From positions 62,001 through 126,000 of the forward strand of contig DIWS01000015.1 in the NCBI GenBank assembly GCA_002423585.1: a stretch of DNA of 64,000 bases. Direction: 5' to 3'. The DNA comes from Actinobacteria bacterium UBA6100 (lineage in GTDB: Bacteria; Actinomycetota; Coriobacteriia; Anaerosomatales; Anaerosomataceae). Positions 1-8,729 of this stretch are shown piece by piece. Numbering within the stretch: the first letter of the stretch is position 1; each line of letters opens with the position of its first letter. The translations under genes were made by a program, and so were the position numbers. Below the pieces are notes generated by a model. That model was not told the origin of the DNA. It did no database searches and saw only the letters and a list, made by a program, of their open reading frames with translations.

Positions 1-2
1 TC

Positions 3-35
3 ATCGATCACATGGCGGAGTTAGCGGAGGAGTAG
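3..35 (+). CDS. 3' end of an upstream gene (partial)
   Basis: An open frame enters from the left edge and ends at a TAG, encoding IDHMAELAEE at the end. It lies upstream of purF on the same strand, where a purine gene such as purL would be expected, but ten residues do not allow identification. About 190 bases with several GC-rich inverted stretches separate it from purF. Confidence 0.35.
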   Translation: MDHMAELAEE

Positions 36-224
36 CGTTGGGCGTCCGGGTGTCCTGCGCTGCGTAGTCCTCGCCGGGGGCCCTCGGCGCCCCGGAGGAC
101 ATGCCTCCGAGGCGCCTTCCCCGGCTGCGGAGTGACTCCGCGCAGAACCCCGAACGCCCGACGCGTCCGCCGTGCTATCCTTGCGGCGTCTGCTTCCCCC
201 GCGCGTTAGGACAGAGCTCCCCTC

Positions 225-1691
225 ATGAGTGACGCTCACTTCGACGACTCCTGGATCCTCTCCGAACGACCGGAGAACCCCGAAGAGGCGTGTGGCGTCT
301 TCGGCATCTACGCCGAGCACGAAGACGTCGCGCGCATGACCTACTTCGGCCTGCATGCGCTGCAGCACCGCGGTCAGGAGTCGGCAGGCATCGCGGTTGC
401 CGACGGCCACTCGCTCATGGTCGTGAAGAACCTCGGCCTGGTGCCGCAGGTGTTCACCGAGAGCGATCTGGAGTCGCTCAAGGGCCACCTTGCGGTGGGC
501 CACACCCGCTACTCCACCACCGGCTCGGGCAAGAAGTGGGAGAACGCCCAGCCGATGATCAGCTCGATCGGCCCCAACACCATCGCACTCGGCCACAACG
601 GCAACCTGGTGAACACGGCGTCGCTGCGCGAGGAGCTGCAGAAGCTCGGCGTGCGGTTCCGCTCGACCACCGACTCCGAGGTGATGGTGCGCCTCGTCGA
701 CCACTTCACGCAGGTGCACCACTCCATCCGCGGCGGTATCCGCGATGCGATGCAGATGATGCGCGGCGCCTACTCGGTGGTGATGATGTCCGAGGAGGCG
801 CTCTACGCCTTCCGCGACCCCAACGGCGTGCGCCCGCTCGTGCTCGGGCGCCTCAACTCCGGGCGGCGCGGCTGGGTGATCGCCTCCGAGACGTGCGCGC
901 TCGACATCGTGGGCGCCGAGTACGTCCGCGACGTGGCACCCGGCGAGCTCATCCGGGTGAAGAACGGCGAACTTGAGAGCGAGCAGGCGGTGTCGCCGGG
1001 TCCGCCGAGTCTGTGCATCTTCGAGTTCGTGTACTTCGCCCGCCCCGACAGCGTGATGAACGGCCACTCGGTGTATGAAGCGCGGCGCCGCCAAGGGATG
1101 GCGCTCGCGCGCACCAAGCCGGTGGACGCGGACCTCGTGATCGGCGTCCCCGACTCGGGCATCCCGGGTGCGGTGGGCTACGCGCGGGCGAGTTCGCTCC
1201 CGTACGGTGAAGGCCTGGTGAAGAACCGCTACGTGGGCCGGACGTTCATCTCGCCCACGCAGTCGCTCCGGCAGCAGGGCATCCGCCTCAAGCTGAACCC
1301 GCTCAAGCACATCATCGATGGCAAGCGCCTGATCGTGGTGGACGATTCAATCGTGCGCGGCAACACCTCCAAGCAGCTCGTGCAGCTGCTCTTCGACGCC
1401 GGTGCCGCCGAGGTGCACATGCGGCTCACCTCGCCGCCGGTCGTGTGGCCGTGCTTCTACGGGATCGACACCGACACGCAGGAGCAGCTGATCGCGGCCA
1501 ACCACTCGCTCGATGAGATCCGCGACTTCATCGGCGCCACGTCGCTCGCGTACCTCTCACTCGACGACCTCGTGGCCTCCACGGGGTGCGATGCCGGCGA
1601 CTTCTGTCGCGCGTGCTTCGACGGCGAGTATCCGATCGAGGTGCCCGAGAGCGTGCGCAAGGGCAAGCTGGGCCTGGAGACGGTCGGGTGA
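225..1691 (+). CDS. purF: amidophosphoribosyltransferase PurF
   Basis: First committed step of purine synthesis: makes 5-phosphoribosylamine from PRPP and glutamine in the cytoplasm. The 488-residue product has a short propeptide before EEACGVFG, whose cysteine (about residue 23) would be the N-terminal nucleophile after cleavage. LQHRGQESAG and the glutaminase core follow, then the PRPP loop VVDDSIVRGNTS near residue 375. Cysteines in PPSLCIF and in GCDAGDFCRACF match the iron-sulfur type of PurF found in Bacillus and actinobacteria. Length is typical. The stop overlaps the next start (GTGA), so the following membrane gene is probably translationally coupled. A possible -10 (TATCCT, 173-178) precedes the gene, without a convincing -35. 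Confidence 0.97.
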   Translation: MSDAHFDDSWILSERPENPEEACGVFGIYAEHEDVARMTYFGLHALQHRGQESAGIAVADGHSLMVVKNLGLVPQVFTESDLESLKGHLAVGHTRYSTTGSGKKWENAQPMISSIGPNTIALGHNGNLVNTASLREELQKLGVRFRSTTDSEVMVRLVDHFTQVHHSIRGGIRDAMQMMRGAYSVVMMSEEALYAFRDPNGVRPLVLGRLNSGRRGWVIASETCALDIVGAEYVRDVAPGELIRVKNGELESEQAVSPGPPSLCIFEFVYFARPDSVMNGHSVYEARRRQGMALARTKPVDADLVIGVPDSGIPGAVGYARASSLPYGEGLVKNRYVGRTFISPTQSLRQQGIRLKLNPLKHIIDGKRLIVVDDSIVRGNTSKQLVQLLFDAGAAEVHMRLTSPPVVWPCFYGIDTDTQEQLIAANHSLDEIRDFIGATSLAYLSLDDLVASTGCDAGDFCRACFDGEYPIEVPESVRKGKLGLETVG

Positions 1692-2134
1692 CCGAGGTCA
1701 CCACGGCACTCTTGGCACTGCGCGACGGCCTGCTCTTCGCCGTTCAGTACAACCCGCTGTTCGCCGCGGTGACCGCGGCGCTCGCGGCCGCGCTGATGGG
1801 CTATCCGAAGGCGCCGCGCGCCCGCCGCGAGTGGGCGGGGTTGGTGCTGCTGGCCGGCTGGCTCGTGGGCGACGGCCTCCGGATACTGGCGCGTGCACGA
1901 GACTACTACGATGGTGTCGCCGCCTTCCGTGCCGCGGGCATGGCGCTGTGGCCCGGATGGACCACGCTCGGACTCTGGGCGCTCGGCTCGCTTGCGATCG
2001 GCTACGTGGTGCCCGCGCTGGTGGGCGCGACCGTGGGCCGACGCGTCACGCACGGCACGGGGTGGCTCGCCGCCGCTGCGATCGCGAGTGCGCTCACGCT
2101 CGCGGTCTCGGCGGGTGTGGGGGCGTTGGGGTAG
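1688..2134 (+). CDS. small polytopic membrane protein
   Basis: A 148-residue protein starting at the GTG that overlaps the purF stop (GTGA), chosen because of that coupling. It has about four hydrophobic segments (near residues 25-40, 50-62, 90-112 and 122-145) separated by short charged loops, so it is an integral membrane protein. I do not recognise a family. Its tight linkage to purF suggests co-transcription, but there is no motif to tie it to purine metabolism. Confidence 0.75.
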   Translation: MTEVTTALLALRDGLLFAVQYNPLFAAVTAALAAALMGYPKAPRARREWAGLVLLAGWLVGDGLRILARARDYYDGVAAFRAAGMALWPGWTTLGLWALGSLAIGYVVPALVGATVGRRVTHGTGWLAAAAIASALTLAVSAGVGALG

Positions 2135-2139
2135 GGCGG

Positions 2140-2550
2140 CTAGGCGAGCGCCCGGACCTTGCACGCGCCGCTTGCCGCGAGCTTCTTGTCGGCGGTCACG
2201 AGCTCACACCCGAGTGTGTCCGCCAGTGCTGCGAACAGAGCGTCGTAGATCGTGATATTGCATCCGACGGCGAGCTCAGCGGCCCGGTCGAGGAGCTTCG
2301 CATCCGGCTCCACCACAGCAAGGTGCAAGCTTCGAAGCGCCTTCAGAGCGCGCTTGATCTGCGACTCCGTGGCTGCGTACTTCCAGAGCGAATTGGCAAC
2401 CTCGAGCATCATGAGACCGGGGACCACCAGTTCGATCTCGCCTGACTGCTGACGGTCGAGCAAAGCCTCCGCTGCGACGACGTCGCTCTCGCCGGCCGGT
2501 TTGACCCACTTGATCGCCACCGAGCTGTCGACCACGAGCCGCGCGCTCAC
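2140..2550 (-). CDS. PIN-domain ribonuclease toxin (VapC-type)
   Basis: A 136-residue PIN protein. The expected acidic residues are visible: the N-terminal LVVDSSVAIKWV aspartate, the central glutamate in MLEVANSLW, the aspartate in ITIYDALFAALA, and the late aspartate in ELVTADKKL. PIN toxins of this type cleave RNA and are held inactive by a DNA-binding antitoxin. Its start overlaps the 3' end of the antitoxin gene, as in typical vapBC operons. The pair lies on the minus strand inside the plus-strand purine cluster, which suggests a small insertion. The target RNA cannot be inferred. Confidence 0.88.
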   Translation of the reverse strand: MSARLVVDSSVAIKWVKPAGESDVVAAEALLDRQQSGEIELVVPGLMMLEVANSLWKYAATESQIKRALKALRSLHLAVVEPDAKLLDRAAELAVGCNITIYDALFAALADTLGCELVTADKKLAASGACKVRALA

Positions 2551-2828
2551 CGCTTCTCCGCCCGCTCGTCCCGATCGCGGTCCGCGCGGACCGCGGCGGT
2601 CCCGTCGAAGGCGGGGAGCTCCTTGCCGAGTGCCAGGAGCTGTTCGCGTGCGCGCAGGATGTCACGGCGTCGCTGATCGGCCGCCTGCTCCTTGCGCACT
2701 TGCGCTACGTAGAGCGCGGTGGCCTCCTGCACTATCCCGCTTCTCGATCGCTTCAATGCGGCGGCGAGTTCGTCGACGTCGTCGAGCAGGCCGTCGGGGA
2801 TGGACACGTTGATCTTCGCCATCGCCAT
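2547..2828 (-). CDS. ribbon-helix-helix antitoxin (VapB-type)
   Basis: A 93-residue protein beginning MAMAKINVSIPDGLLDDVDELA, the usual beta strand and first helix of a ribbon-helix-helix DNA-binding domain. A charged C-terminal tail would bind the toxin. The start at 2828 is chosen because GGAGG lies 6 bases upstream and a longer frame would run into the purM promoter region. It overlaps the PIN toxin start by 4 bases and would autoregulate the operon. Divergent from purM, with about 130 bases shared for both promoters. Confidence 0.85.
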   Translation of the reverse strand: MAMAKINVSIPDGLLDDVDELAAALKRSRSGIVQEATALYVAQVRKEQAADQRRRDILRAREQLLALGKELPAFDGTAAVRADRDRDERAEKR

Positions 2829-2958
2829 GGTAGTCCTCCGTGGTAGTGCTGAATGGTGGTCGCGCCTGGGAGTATACCCCGCGCGAACGCCCGTGAGTCG
2901 GCCGTGCGCTACAATGCACGCGTGCGCAACCTGCCCGCGCATCACTCGAGGGGAGATC

Positions 2959-4014
2959 ATGGCAACCGAGGAGCCCAAGCAACCGGTCGACTACCGCGCC
3001 GCCGGCGTGGACACCGCAGAGGGCGCGCGCGCTGTGGAGGGCATCCGCAGCCACGTACGCGCCACCTACCGCCCGGAGGTGATCGGCGATATCGGCGGCT
3101 TCGGTGGGCTGTTCTCCGCCTCGGCGTTCAAAGACATGGCCGATCCCGTGCTGGTCTCCGGCACCGACGGCGTGGGCACCAAGATCGAGATCGCCAAGCT
3201 GCTCGACCGCCACGACACCGTCGGCATCGACCTGGTGGCGATGTGCGTGAACGACATCCTTGCGAGCGGTGCCGAGCCGCTGTTCTTCCTCGACTACGTG
3301 GCCTCGGGCAAGCTCGACGCAGCGCGCATGGAGCGCATCGTGGCGGGCATTGCCGAGGGGTGCCAGCAGGCCGGCTGCGCGCTCGTGGGCGGCGAGATGG
3401 CCGAGCACCCCGGCACGATGGACCCTGATGACTACGACCTCTGCGGCTTCTGTGTGGGCGTGGTGGACCGGCCGAAGATGATCACCGGCGAGACGATCGT
3501 GCCGGGCGACGTGATCCTGGGTCTCGGCTCGACCGGGCTGCACTCCAACGGCTTCTCGCTCGTTCGCAAGGTGCTCGTGGAGGGCCGCGAGGCGGACCTC
3601 GCGCTGCCGCGCATGGATCTCGGCGGCGTCACGCTCGGCGAGCTGCTCCTCACGCCCACACGCATCTATGTGAAGTCGGTCCTCGCCACGCTGGCCGAGG
3701 TGCCCATCAAGGGCATGGCGCACATCACCGGTGGCGGCATCACCGAGAATCTCGACCGCGCGCTGCCTGCCACCTGCGACGCGCGCGTGGTGCGCGGCTC
3801 GTGGAAGGTGCCGGCGGTCTTCGGCCTCGTTCAGGAGGCGGCCGGGATCGACGACGACAGCATGTACCGCACCTTCAACATGGGCGTCGGTCTTGCGCTC
3901 GTCGTCGATCCCAAACACGCGCCGGCCGCGGCTGCGAAGCTGCTCGAGCTGGGCGAGACGGTGGCCGAGATCGGCGAGATCGTGGAGGGCACCGGGGTGG
4001 TCACGTATGCCTGA
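2959..4014 (+). CDS. purM: phosphoribosylformylglycinamidine cyclo-ligase PurM
   Basis: AIR synthetase: ATP-dependent ring closure of FGAM to 5-aminoimidazole ribonucleotide. The 351-residue protein begins VDYRAAGVDTAEGARAV and carries the family signatures GGFGGLFS, SGTDGVGTKIEIA (ATP/phosphate site), GGEMAEHPG and LGLGSTGLHSNGFSL. Start chosen at the ATG behind GGGGAGATC; the longer upstream frame lacks support. The purN start overlaps its last 8 bases, so purM, purN and purH form one operon. Confidence 0.97.
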   Translation: MATEEPKQPVDYRAAGVDTAEGARAVEGIRSHVRATYRPEVIGDIGGFGGLFSASAFKDMADPVLVSGTDGVGTKIEIAKLLDRHDTVGIDLVAMCVNDILASGAEPLFFLDYVASGKLDAARMERIVAGIAEGCQQAGCALVGGEMAEHPGTMDPDDYDLCGFCVGVVDRPKMITGETIVPGDVILGLGSTGLHSNGFSLVRKVLVEGREADLALPRMDLGGVTLGELLLTPTRIYVKSVLATLAEVPIKGMAHITGGGITENLDRALPATCDARVVRGSWKVPAVFGLVQEAAGIDDDSMYRTFNMGVGLALVVDPKHAPAAAAKLLELGETVAEIGEIVEGTGVVTYA

Positions 4015-4675
4015 GCTGGAGCCGATGCAGATCTGGGAGCGCGTACAACTCATCAAGGATGACACGCGTTTCCCCCTTGGCGTGCTCATCTCGGGCAGCG
4101 GAACCAACCTGCAGGCCATCATCGACGCCTGTGAGAGCGGCGAGCTCCAGGCACGCGTGGCGGTCGTCATCTCCAACAAGGAGGGCGCGTACGGACTCGA
4201 GCGGGCACGGGCTGCCGGCATCACGGCCGTCCACATCGACCCGGCGCAGTACAGCGACTACCGCGCGTACAACCATGCGATCGCCGCCTCGCTCGAGGCG
4301 CACGGCGTCCAGCTGGTGGTGATGGCGGGCTACATGCGCCTGCTCGGCAACGAGGTGCTGCGCGCGTTCCCGCAGGCCGTGATCAACCTCCATCCGGCAC
4401 TCCTGCCGGCGTTTCCCGGCGCCTCGGCCATCCCCGATGCCTTCGAGTGGGGCGTGAAGATCACCGGCGTCACGGTCCATTTCGCCGACGAAGCGTTCGA
4501 TCGCGGGCCGATCATCTGTCAGGAGCCGGTGCGCGTCGAACAGGACGACACCCTCGAGACTCTCGAGGCCAAGATCCATGAGGTGGAGCACAGGATGATC
4601 GTGGAGGCCATCAGGCTGATCATCACAGAGCGCGTGAGCATCGAGGGACGTACCGTACATATCAGCGAGGGGTAG
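4007..4675 (+). CDS. purN: phosphoribosylglycinamide formyltransferase PurN
   Basis: Transfers the formyl group of 10-formyl-THF to GAR, giving FGAR. The 222-residue protein has the GAR-binding GVLISGSGTNLQAII near residue 25, VMAGYMRLL, and the catalytic Asn/His segment INLHPALLPAFPG, then GVTVHFADEAFDRGPII with the catalytic aspartate. It has an N-terminal extension of about 20 residues over the E. coli enzyme. The start overlaps purM by 8 bases; purH follows after 13 bases. Confidence 0.96.
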   Translation: MPELEPMQIWERVQLIKDDTRFPLGVLISGSGTNLQAIIDACESGELQARVAVVISNKEGAYGLERARAAGITAVHIDPAQYSDYRAYNHAIAASLEAHGVQLVVMAGYMRLLGNEVLRAFPQAVINLHPALLPAFPGASAIPDAFEWGVKITGVTVHFADEAFDRGPIICQEPVRVEQDDTLETLEAKIHEVEHRMIVEAIRLIITERVSIEGRTVHISEG

Positions 4676-4688
4676 GGAGCTTCCGAGC

Positions 4689-6248
4689 ATGGACAACGTC
4701 ACCATCAAGCGCGCGCTCGTTTCGGTCACCGACAAGACGGGCGTCGCCGAGTTCTGCAAGGCGCTCGTGGACGAATTCGGCGTGGAGATCGTCTCCACGG
4801 GCGGCACGGCAGCGGCGCTCGCCGAGGCAGGCGTGCCCGTGCGGCCGATCGACGACCTCACCGGCTTTCCCGAGATGATGGACGGCCGTGTGAAGACGCT
4901 CCACCCGAGGGTGCACGGAGGTCTGCTCGCGCGGCGGGACGTGCCCGAGCACATGGCCGCGGCCGCCGAGCACGGCATCGGCATGATCGACATGGTGGTC
5001 GTGAACCTCTACGCCTTCGAGGCTACCGTCGCGCGCGAGGGTGTCACCGAGGAAGAAGCGGTCGAGAACATCGACATCGGCGGGCCGAGCATGCTGCGCT
5101 CGGCGGCGAAGAACTACGAGGCCGTCACCGTTGTGACCGATCCCGCCGAGTACGAGGTCGTGCTCGAGGAGATGCGGTCCACCGGTGGGTCGACCGTCCG
5201 GGAGACGCGCAAGCGCCTCGCCACCGACGTGTTCCGTCTCACGAGCGCGTACGACAGTGCGATCTGGATGTATCTCTCGCGCTACGGCCATGAGCGCTTT
5301 CCCGAAGAGGTCCGCTTCCGGCTCGAGAAGGTGCAGGATCTGCGCTATGGCGAGAACCCGCACCAGGACGCGGCGTTCTATCGCTTCATCGACGCCAAGG
5401 AGCACACGCTCGCCCGCGCCACGCAGGTGCAGGGCAAGGAGCTGTCGTACAACAACATCCTGGACACCGACTCATGCTGGGCAGCGGCGCGCGAGTTCAC
5501 CGAGCCCTGCTGCGTGATCGTGAAGCACACGAATCCGTGCGGCCTGGCCATAGCGCCGGACCTTGTCACCGCGTATGCGCGCGCCTATGCGGCTGATCCG
5601 GTCTCGGCGTACGGCGGCGTGATGGCGTTCAACCAGCTCGTCACGGTCGATGTTGTGGAGGCGATGTTCGAGAACAAGCACTTCGTCGAGGTGATGATCG
5701 CTCCCGACTTCGAGCCGGCGGCACTCGAGCTCCTCGACGAGAAGCGCAACCTCCGTGTGCTCAAGACCGGTGGCACCAGGCTCACGGGCGGCCACTACGA
5801 GTCACGCGCGGTCGAAGGCGGCATGCTCGTGCAGACCTCCGACAGCGTGGATGAGGATCCGTCGCGCTTCCGGGTGGCCACGATCGCCAAGCCCACCGAT
5901 GCCGAGATGGAGCAGCTGCTCTTCGCCTGGAAGGTCGCGAAGTGCGTGAAGAGCAACGCGATCGTCCTCACCAAGGATTTCGCGACGATCGGCGTGGGTG
6001 CCGGTCAGATGAACCGAGTGAACTCGGCGCGCATCGCGGTAGAGGCTGCGGGCGAGCAGGCGCGCGACTCGGTCTGCGCGTCGGACGCGTTCATGCCGTT
6101 CCCGGATTCGCTCGAGGTGTGCGCCGCCGCGGGCGTGACCGCGTTCATCCAGCCGGGTGGCTCGATCCGCGACGACGACGTCATCGCGGCTGCCAACCGC
6201 CTCGGCGTCTCGATGGTCTTCACGGGGCACCGGCATTTCAGGCACTAG
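4689..6248 (+). CDS. purH: bifunctional AICAR formyltransferase/IMP cyclohydrolase PurH
   Basis: Last two steps of IMP synthesis. The 519-residue protein has the N-terminal cyclohydrolase domain (ALVSVTDKTGVAEF, EIVSTGGTAAAL, MMDGRVKTLHPRVHGG) and the C-terminal transformylase with VKHTNPCG (catalytic Lys/His) and the terminal QPGGSIRDDDVI segment. Length is normal for the family. It ends the purMNH operon; the following MscS gene is convergent, and the GGGGCCGTGCGATGCGCGGCCCC inverted stretch near 6271-6294 is a plausible shared terminator. Confidence 0.97.
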   Translation: MDNVTIKRALVSVTDKTGVAEFCKALVDEFGVEIVSTGGTAAALAEAGVPVRPIDDLTGFPEMMDGRVKTLHPRVHGGLLARRDVPEHMAAAAEHGIGMIDMVVVNLYAFEATVAREGVTEEEAVENIDIGGPSMLRSAAKNYEAVTVVTDPAEYEVVLEEMRSTGGSTVRETRKRLATDVFRLTSAYDSAIWMYLSRYGHERFPEEVRFRLEKVQDLRYGENPHQDAAFYRFIDAKEHTLARATQVQGKELSYNNILDTDSCWAAAREFTEPCCVIVKHTNPCGLAIAPDLVTAYARAYAADPVSAYGGVMAFNQLVTVDVVEAMFENKHFVEVMIAPDFEPAALELLDEKRNLRVLKTGGTRLTGGHYESRAVEGGMLVQTSDSVDEDPSRFRVATIAKPTDAEMEQLLFAWKVAKCVKSNAIVLTKDFATIGVGAGQMNRVNSARIAVEAAGEQARDSVCASDAFMPFPDSLEVCAAAGVTAFIQPGGSIRDDDVIAAANRLGVSMVFTGHRHFRH

Positions 6249-6320
6249 CGGGCAGTCACGCGATATTCGAAGGGGCCGTGCGATGCGCGGCCCCTTCCCG
6301 TTCCACACTCTTGCGGGGTG

Positions 6321-7136
6321 CTACTCCTTCATCAGGTGCACGGTGCGCTGCGGGAATGGGAAGCTGATGCCCTCATCGGCGAAGCGGGCGTGGAGCGCCT
6401 TGATGAACGCGCTGCGGAGCGGGAACTGGTCGCCGTAGCCGGGCACGTAGAGGATCGCCGCGCAGAGGATCTGCGAGTCCTGGAATGCCCGGAAACGCAC
6501 GATCGGGTCGCGCTCACCTACGTCGTGGCCCGCTTCGTCCATCACCTGTGCGGCCACCTCGGTCACCACGCGCTGGACGTGGTCGAGGTCGCTGCCGTAG
6601 CCCACGCCGAACTCGACGGTGGTCGCCACTGCCTCGGCGGGGAGGCGGTAGTTGGTGACGATGGCCTGCGCGAGCACGCTGTTCGGCACGATCACGAGGT
6701 TGTCCGACTGCGTTCGCAGCGTGGTCGTGCGCCACGCGGTGTCGGTGACGGTGCCCTCCTGGCCGGTGTCGAGCAGGAGGTAGTCGCCGGGCCGGATCTG
6801 TTTCGACGCCACGATCTGCAGTCCGGCGAACAGGTTGGAGAGCGTGTCCTGCAGCGCGAGTGCCACGGCCAGGCCGCCCACGCCGAGCGCGGTGATCACC
6901 GGCGTGATGGAGATGCCGAGGACGCTCAGTACGAAGCCGGCGCCGAGGATGATCACGCCTACCCGCGCGATGTTCACGAAGATGCTGGTGGCCGGGACGG
7001 CCCCGGTGGCTTTCATCCAGCGGCGGACGAGGCCGCCCACAACACGGACCGCGATGACGGTCGCGATGACGATCACCACGATGTACAGCCCGCGGGTGAG
7101 AGCCTGTTGCGAGATATCGATGCCAAGGAGCGTCAT
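6321..7136 (-). CDS. MscS-family mechanosensitive channel
   Basis: A 271-residue small-conductance mechanosensitive channel. Three hydrophobic segments come first (about residues 12-35, 55-75 and the pore-lining third helix ALGVGGLAVALALQDTLSNLFAG), followed by the soluble beta domain with RPGDYLLLDTGQEGTVTD and the VIVPNSVLA motif. These channels release solutes on hypo-osmotic shock. The start at 7136 (MTLLGIDIS) is chosen because the longer frame adds Arg/Pro-rich sequence with no counterpart in the family. Convergent to purH. Confidence 0.92.
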   Translation of the reverse strand: MTLLGIDISQQALTRGLYIVVIVIATVIAVRVVGGLVRRWMKATGAVPATSIFVNIARVGVIILGAGFVLSVLGISITPVITALGVGGLAVALALQDTLSNLFAGLQIVASKQIRPGDYLLLDTGQEGTVTDTAWRTTTLRTQSDNLVIVPNSVLAQAIVTNYRLPAEAVATTVEFGVGYGSDLDHVQRVVTEVAAQVMDEAGHDVGERDPIVRFRAFQDSQILCAAILYVPGYGDQFPLRSAFIKALHARFADEGISFPFPQRTVHLMKE

Positions 7137-7311
7137 GACGGCCTTTCTCGAAGGTCGGTGCCAGAGCCGATTATACGGCCAGGTGACCCGAGTGGCTTCA
7201 CATGGACGGGACCGTGGGTTCGGGCGCGTTGACCGCCCTGCGTTGCGTGGTAAACTACCCCTTGCGCTTGCGGCCAGGCCGTGCGGGTGCGGCACGGAAT
7301 CTGCAGGTCAC

Positions 7312-7387
7312 GGGCCGTTAGCTCAGCTGGCAGAGCAGGGGACTTTTAATCCCAAGGTCGCTGGTTCGAGACCAGCACGGCCCACCA
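7312..7387 (+). tRNA. tRNA-Lys (UUU)
   Basis: Complete cloverleaf: 7-bp acceptor GGGCCGT/ACGGCCC, D-arm with TTAGCTCAGCTGGCAGAGC, anticodon loop CTTTTAA giving anticodon UUU, T-arm with GGTTCGAGACC, and CCA encoded at the end. It lies 11 bases upstream of tRNA-Glu, so the two are probably co-transcribed. Confidence 0.97.
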
Positions 7388-7398
7388 ATCGCATACAG

Positions 7399-7474
7399 GC
7401 CCCCATCGTCTAGCGGCCAAGGACTCCGCCCTTTCAAGGCGGCAACAGGGATTCGAATTCCCTTGGGGGCACCA
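7399..7474 (+). tRNA. tRNA-Glu (UUC), ICE integration target
   Basis: Cloverleaf with acceptor GCCCCCA/TGGGGGC, anticodon stem CCGCC/GGCGG around loop CTTTCAA (anticodon UUC), T-arm with GATTCGAAT and encoded CCA. The last 26 bases, 7449-7474, recur exactly at 54750-54775 and 61439-61464. That identifies the tRNA 3' end as the attachment core of the integrated elements; the inserted element restores the tRNA sequence. Confidence 0.97.
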
Positions 7475-8729
7475 TTTGTTCGCAGGTCAGAGGGGGTGCG
7501 GCCTCTGATTTGTCGCCCGATTTGTCGCCCGATTTCTTCTCCACTGCGCCCAAAGCGCCGCTGAAGAGGTCGCCGATACTGTCTGCTGCGGCTTTCAGAG
7601 TGGCTCGATCGGACCAGCAGTAGGTGTCCATCGTGTACGCCGACGAATGGTGACCGGCGATCTCCTGGACGACCTTCGGGCCGTTGCCCTGCCTGAGCAT
7701 GAGCGACAGCGCGGTGTGCCGCAGGTCATGGAATCGCGGAGCCACTCGAGTGGACTTCCTGAACTCCTGCCAGGCCCACTCGAAACGCGACGGCCACCAG
7801 GGCTCGCCATCCTCTTCAGAGAACACCAGCGGACCATACTCAAGCTGGTAGCTCTCGCCGGCGAGTTCTCGACGCGCCCGGCGATCCTCGTGTTCATCCT
7901 TTGCGAGCGCCAACGCACTCACCAGGATCGCGGGCATTTCTATGGTTCGGCGCGATCGCTCGCTCTTTGGACCCTTGAGTTCGTAGCCTTTGGACCCCTC
8001 ATCCCACGCCCGAACGACCGAGATTGTGCCACGCACGAGGTCGATGTCATCCCACGAGAGTGCCAGGATCTCGCCGCGACGCATCCCAGTCGTGACAGCG
8101 AGCAATACGGGTAGATGCAGTCGAGTCCCCTCAACGGCATTCAGAAGCTCGGCAACCTTGTGTTCGCTGAGCACCTCGACTCGATGTCGCTTGGGTTTCG
8201 GCAGTTCAACACCGCGCTCGGTGTCGGCCGGGTTGAACGCGATCTTGTCCAGCCGCACGGCCTGTGAAAGAGCCTTGTGCAGCACCGCGTGTGTCTGAAT
8301 CACGGTGCGTTCCGAAAGCCCGAGTCCGCCGTTCGCCTTAGGCAGCTGCATGCGCGTGTACATCGCCTGGATAGCCTCCGCGCTCAACTTCTGAAGGCGC
8401 AGCTCCCCGAGATCGGGCTTCAAATAGCGTCTGATGATTCCCTCATAGCCCCTGAGCGTCGAGCCCGCCCGCCCGATCGGCGCGTAGTCCTTGACCCATG
8501 CGTCGAGCCAATCGGCCACGCTCTGACCTTCGGGCTTGACGTACACACCCTTGTCGGCAGAGGTGAGTAGTCGTCTCATCTCTCGCTCGGCTGCGGACTT
8601 GGTGCCGGTGAAGTAGTAGTAGTCCCGTTGGCGCTTGCCTGCGCCGTCTCGGCCACGGTCAATGGCGATTCGCCACCGATCGCGGACCACTACCCCGTTT
8701 CTCTTGTAGGGCTGTACATGACCCTTCAC
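7434..8729 (-). CDS. tyrosine recombinase, ICE integrase
   Basis: Site-specific recombinase for integration and excision at tRNA-Glu. Order: Arm-type N-terminal domain, SAM-like core-binding domain (VADWLDAWVKDYA...), catalytic domain with Arg in TTGMRRGEIL, HDLRHTALSL, the third-box histidine in GHHSSAYTMDTY, and that segment's tyrosine nucleophile. I choose the GTG at 8729: GGAGG sits 6 bases upstream and the GTG overlaps the preceding stop as GTGA; a longer ATG frame starts at 8774. The C-terminal 13 or so codons (MVPPREFESLLPP) are read antisense through the att core into tRNA-Glu, so excision would change the protein end. A lysine-rich KSGDKSGDKS tail is encoded by 12-bp tandem repeats. 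Confidence 0.95.
   Translation of the reverse strand: MKGHVQPYKRNGVVVRDRWRIAIDRGRDGAGKRQRDYYYFTGTKSAAEREMRRLLTSADKGVYVKPEGQSVADWLDAWVKDYAPIGRAGSTLRGYEGIIRRYLKPDLGELRLQKLSAEAIQAMYTRMQLPKANGGLGLSERTVIQTHAVLHKALSQAVRLDKIAFNPADTERGVELPKPKRHRVEVLSEHKVAELLNAVEGTRLHLPVLLAVTTGMRRGEILALSWDDIDLVRGTISVVRAWDEGSKGYELKGPKSERSRRTIEMPAILVSALALAKDEHEDRRARRELAGESYQLEYGPLVFSEEDGEPWWPSRFEWAWQEFRKSTRVAPRFHDLRHTALSLMLRQGNGPKVVQEIAGHHSSAYTMDTYCWSDRATLKAAADSIGDLFSGALGAVEKKSGDKSGDKSEAAPPLTCEQMVPPREFESLLPP
7449..7474 (+). repeat. attL core (copy 1 of 3)
   Basis: 26-bp direct repeat covering the T-arm 3' half, acceptor strand and CCA of tRNA-Glu. Exact copies lie at 54750-54775 and 61439-61464. Flanks differ on both sides, so these are true recombination cores and not part of a longer duplication. 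Confidence 0.95.
7487..7508 (+). terminator. hairpin just inside attL
   Basis: TCAGAGG (7487-7493) pairs with CCTCTGA (7502-7508), followed by TTTGT. It lies 12 bases after the tRNA-Glu CCA and could terminate tRNA transcription. Hairpins also follow the other two cores (54786-54805 and 61489-61520). Confidence 0.5.

Noticed and set aside
21..1310. A 429-codon minus-strand frame opposite purF
   Set aside because: Arg/His-rich composition typical of antisense frames in high-GC genes; purF is clear on the plus strand.
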